Below are positions 3,815-5,367 of a DNA stretch of 5,367 bases, piece by piece; positions within the stretch are counted from its first letter, which is position 1, and every line of letters starts with the position of its first letter. The DNA comes from Halothiobacillaceae bacterium (GTDB taxonomy: Bacteria; Pseudomonadota; Gammaproteobacteria; Halothiobacillales; Halothiobacillaceae): assembly GCA_011380105.1 (NCBI GenBank), contig DRZW01000185.1, positions 1 through 5,367 of the forward strand, in the 5' to 3' direction. The notes beneath the pieces were generated by a model. That model worked only from the letters and a program-made list of their open reading frames with translations, had not been told where the DNA came from and did not search any database. The position numbers and the translations under genes are program-made.

Positions 3815-5367
3815 TAGTAGTCGCCTGTATCCACACCACTATTTTCAGACACCGGGGGCTCATCCCAAAGCTCCGGAGCATTTTTATCAATTGTATCACG
3901 CAGGGTCTGATCGTCTCGATTAAGTTCAATTGAGCGGCGCCAGATGGCACGAGCCGCTTCATTCTCGCCCATATCCCACAGCACCTTGCCCAAATGCGCG
4001 CCGATCTCGGCATTGGGCTCTAACTTAAAGGCGTCAGATAAGAACTCATAGGCAGATTCCAGCTCGCCCATACGATATTTAACCCAACCCATGCTGTCCA
4101 GATAGGCTGGGTTATTAGGTTCGATGACCAATGCGCGTGCGATGTAATCGTAGGCCTGATCAAGATCACGGTTTTCATTTGCCAAAGTATATCCCAACGC
4201 ATTTAAAGCCGGGGCATGATCTTCATCAAGCTCGATAATCCGCCGAAGATCATCCACAGCGCGATCACTGCGATCGGTAAAGAAATAGGCCATTGCCCGC
4301 CGCATTAAAAAATCCTTATCATCCGGCCACTGCGCTAAAGCAACATCTAACCATTCCAAAGCCTGTTCACGGCGTTCAAATTCGAGCAGAAAGCCTGTTA
4401 ACGCTATAAGTGCACGATAGTGCTCATTCTCATCCAATGATGGCAGTTTTGCTAAATTAATCAGCCCTTCGATGGCCTTTTCTTGTTGATCTAAATCAGC
4501 CCGAACACCGGCAAGCAGTATCTGGGCACTGACATAACCCTGTGCGTGCTGACTGACCGAACTAAAAGCCAATTCGGCTGCAGGCAGATCTTTCCGCTCT
4601 AAGGCAAACCGGCCCCGCAACAATTGGGCAGCGTCAGCATTACCAGAAGTCTCGGCTAGGGCTTTTAAAGCGCGTTCAGCTAAGTCCATTCGCTGCAACT
4701 TATTGGCAAATAAAGCAAAATTGCGCAGCATTTGCGGGTTGGCAATACTGTTATTGAGCGTGTTCTCCAGCAAAGCTACTGCTTTAGCATTCTCTCCAAC
4801 TGAGATTCTGGCCTCAATTAAGCCACTGATATAACGCAACTCAGCCGGAAATTGTTGATGTGCCTGTTCCAATGCGTCCAGTGTGCCGAGTGCATCACCA
4901 CTCTCGCTGCTGATCATCACGATTAAATCATGGGGCAGGGTACGGTCTGGCTTAATATCACGCGCCTGCTGCGCTGCTTTTAATGCCAGCTCTGGTACAC
5001 CGAAACTCAATGCCAGTTTTGCGGAGGTCAACTGTGCGTGATAGGAGTCGGGATAATTTTGGGCGATATGTCTAGTAAAACGCACAGCCTTGGCAGGCTC
5101 AACACTGCTTTGTAGATATTCGCCGATCTCATAGAATACCTGTTCGGGACTGGCATCATCAGCGCTTAACCAACGGTTTAAGCCTGCCTGGGCGCTGTCC
5201 AAATCATCTAGCTGCAATGCGGAAATAGTGCGGGCTCCGGCTGCACGCGAGGAACGGGGGGCGATTTCAAATAACGCTTCAGCCATTTGTTCAGCCAGAT
5301 CATAACGCTGACCAAAAATAGCCAGCTGAATGCCACGTTCCAATATGGCGGCATCATTGGTACCAGC
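3814..5367 (-). CDS. Tetratricopeptide-repeat protein, partial (N-terminus outside window)
   Basis: The frame is open to the right edge and gives 517 residues; the apparent TTG start at 5343 is internal, since in-frame codons continue beyond it. The protein is almost entirely helical repeats. The clearest TPR units, numbered from the window edge, lie at about 316-350, 351-384, 385-419 (with ALNALGYTLA), 420-452 (YLDSMGWVKYRMGELESAYE) and 453-486 (with LGKVLWDMGENEAARAIWRR). More degenerate units fill residues 1-315. The C-terminus is a short acidic tail. It corresponds by position and repeat pattern to the TPR protein before lolB in Pseudomonas (PA4667), about 590 residues as I recall, so roughly 70 residues including any signal peptide are missing. 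TPRs mediate protein-protein contact. Partners are unknown; coupling to lolB hints at the cell envelope, but this is inference only. Confidence 0.9.
   Translation of the reverse strand, partial: AGTNDAAILERGIQLAIFGQRYDLAEQMAEALFEIAPRSSRAAGARTISALQLDDLDSAQAGLNRWLSADDASPEQVFYEIGEYLQSSVEPAKAVRFTRHIAQNYPDSYHAQLTSAKLALSFGVPELALKAAQQARDIKPDRTLPHDLIVMISSESGDALGTLDALEQAHQQFPAELRYISGLIEARISVGENAKAVALLENTLNNSIANPQMLRNFALFANKLQRMDLAERALKALAETSGNADAAQLLRGRFALERKDLPAAELAFSSVSQHAQGYVSAQILLAGVRADLDQQEKAIEGLINLAKLPSLDENEHYRALIALTGFLLEFERREQALEWLDVALAQWPDDKDFLMRRAMAYFFTDRSDRAVDDLRRIIELDEDHAPALNALGYTLANENRDLDQAYDYIARALVIEPNNPAYLDSMGWVKYRMGELESAYEFLSDAFKLEPNAEIGAHLGKVLWDMGENEAARAIWRRSIELNRDDQTLRDTIDKNAPELWDEPPVSENSGVDTGDY

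Noticed and set aside
5341..5343. TTG as start codon of the TPR gene (509 residues)
   Set aside because: In-frame sense codons continue to the window edge (AGTNDAAI before it) and match the repeat style of the protein, so the gene is simply cut by the window.

Overview
The window looks like ordinary chromosome of a gammaproteobacterium. The order tetratricopeptide-repeat protein, lolB, ispE, tRNA-Gln(UUG), prs, all on the minus strand, is the arrangement I know from Pseudomonas (hemA, TPR protein, lolB, ispE, tRNA-Gln, prs, rplY). LolB is restricted to beta- and gammaproteobacteria, which agrees. I cannot name a genus from the sequence alone.

Layout, left to right. Positions 1-747 (+) hold the C-terminal ~60% of argG (argininosuccinate synthase), cut by the left edge. 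Positions 748-888 are a convergent intergenic region packed with hairpins: a terminator for argG on the plus strand and one for prs on the minus strand. Their T-tracts are the two arms of a third hairpin lying between them. On the minus strand follow prs (889-1848), tRNA-Gln(UUG) (1862-1938) with a strong sigma70-type promoter just upstream, ispE (2065-2952), a 157-bp gap holding an imperfect terminal-inverted-repeat structure (2963-3104), lolB (3110-3814), and a TPR-repeat gene (3814-5367) cut by the right edge. The TPR stop and the lolB start share one base (TAATG). No gene-free stretch exceeds 160 bp.

Functionally this is housekeeping. LolB receives lipoproteins at the outer membrane, IspE phosphorylates CDP-methylerythritol in the MEP isoprenoid pathway, Prs makes PRPP for nucleotide, histidine, tryptophan and NAD synthesis, and ArgG catalyses the penultimate step of arginine synthesis. 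The TPR protein has no assigned role. The minus-strand genes probably form one or two transcription units: TPR-lolB, perhaps continuing into ispE, and tRNA-Gln-prs from the tRNA promoter.

I found no undescribed system, defence island, CRISPR or recognisable transposase. The points worth a second look are the MITE-like repeat between lolB and ispE, the very short tRNA-prs junction with an ambiguous prs start, the shared-arm convergent terminators, a changed glycine-rich loop in IspE, and argG in place of the rplY-pth genes that usually follow prs.
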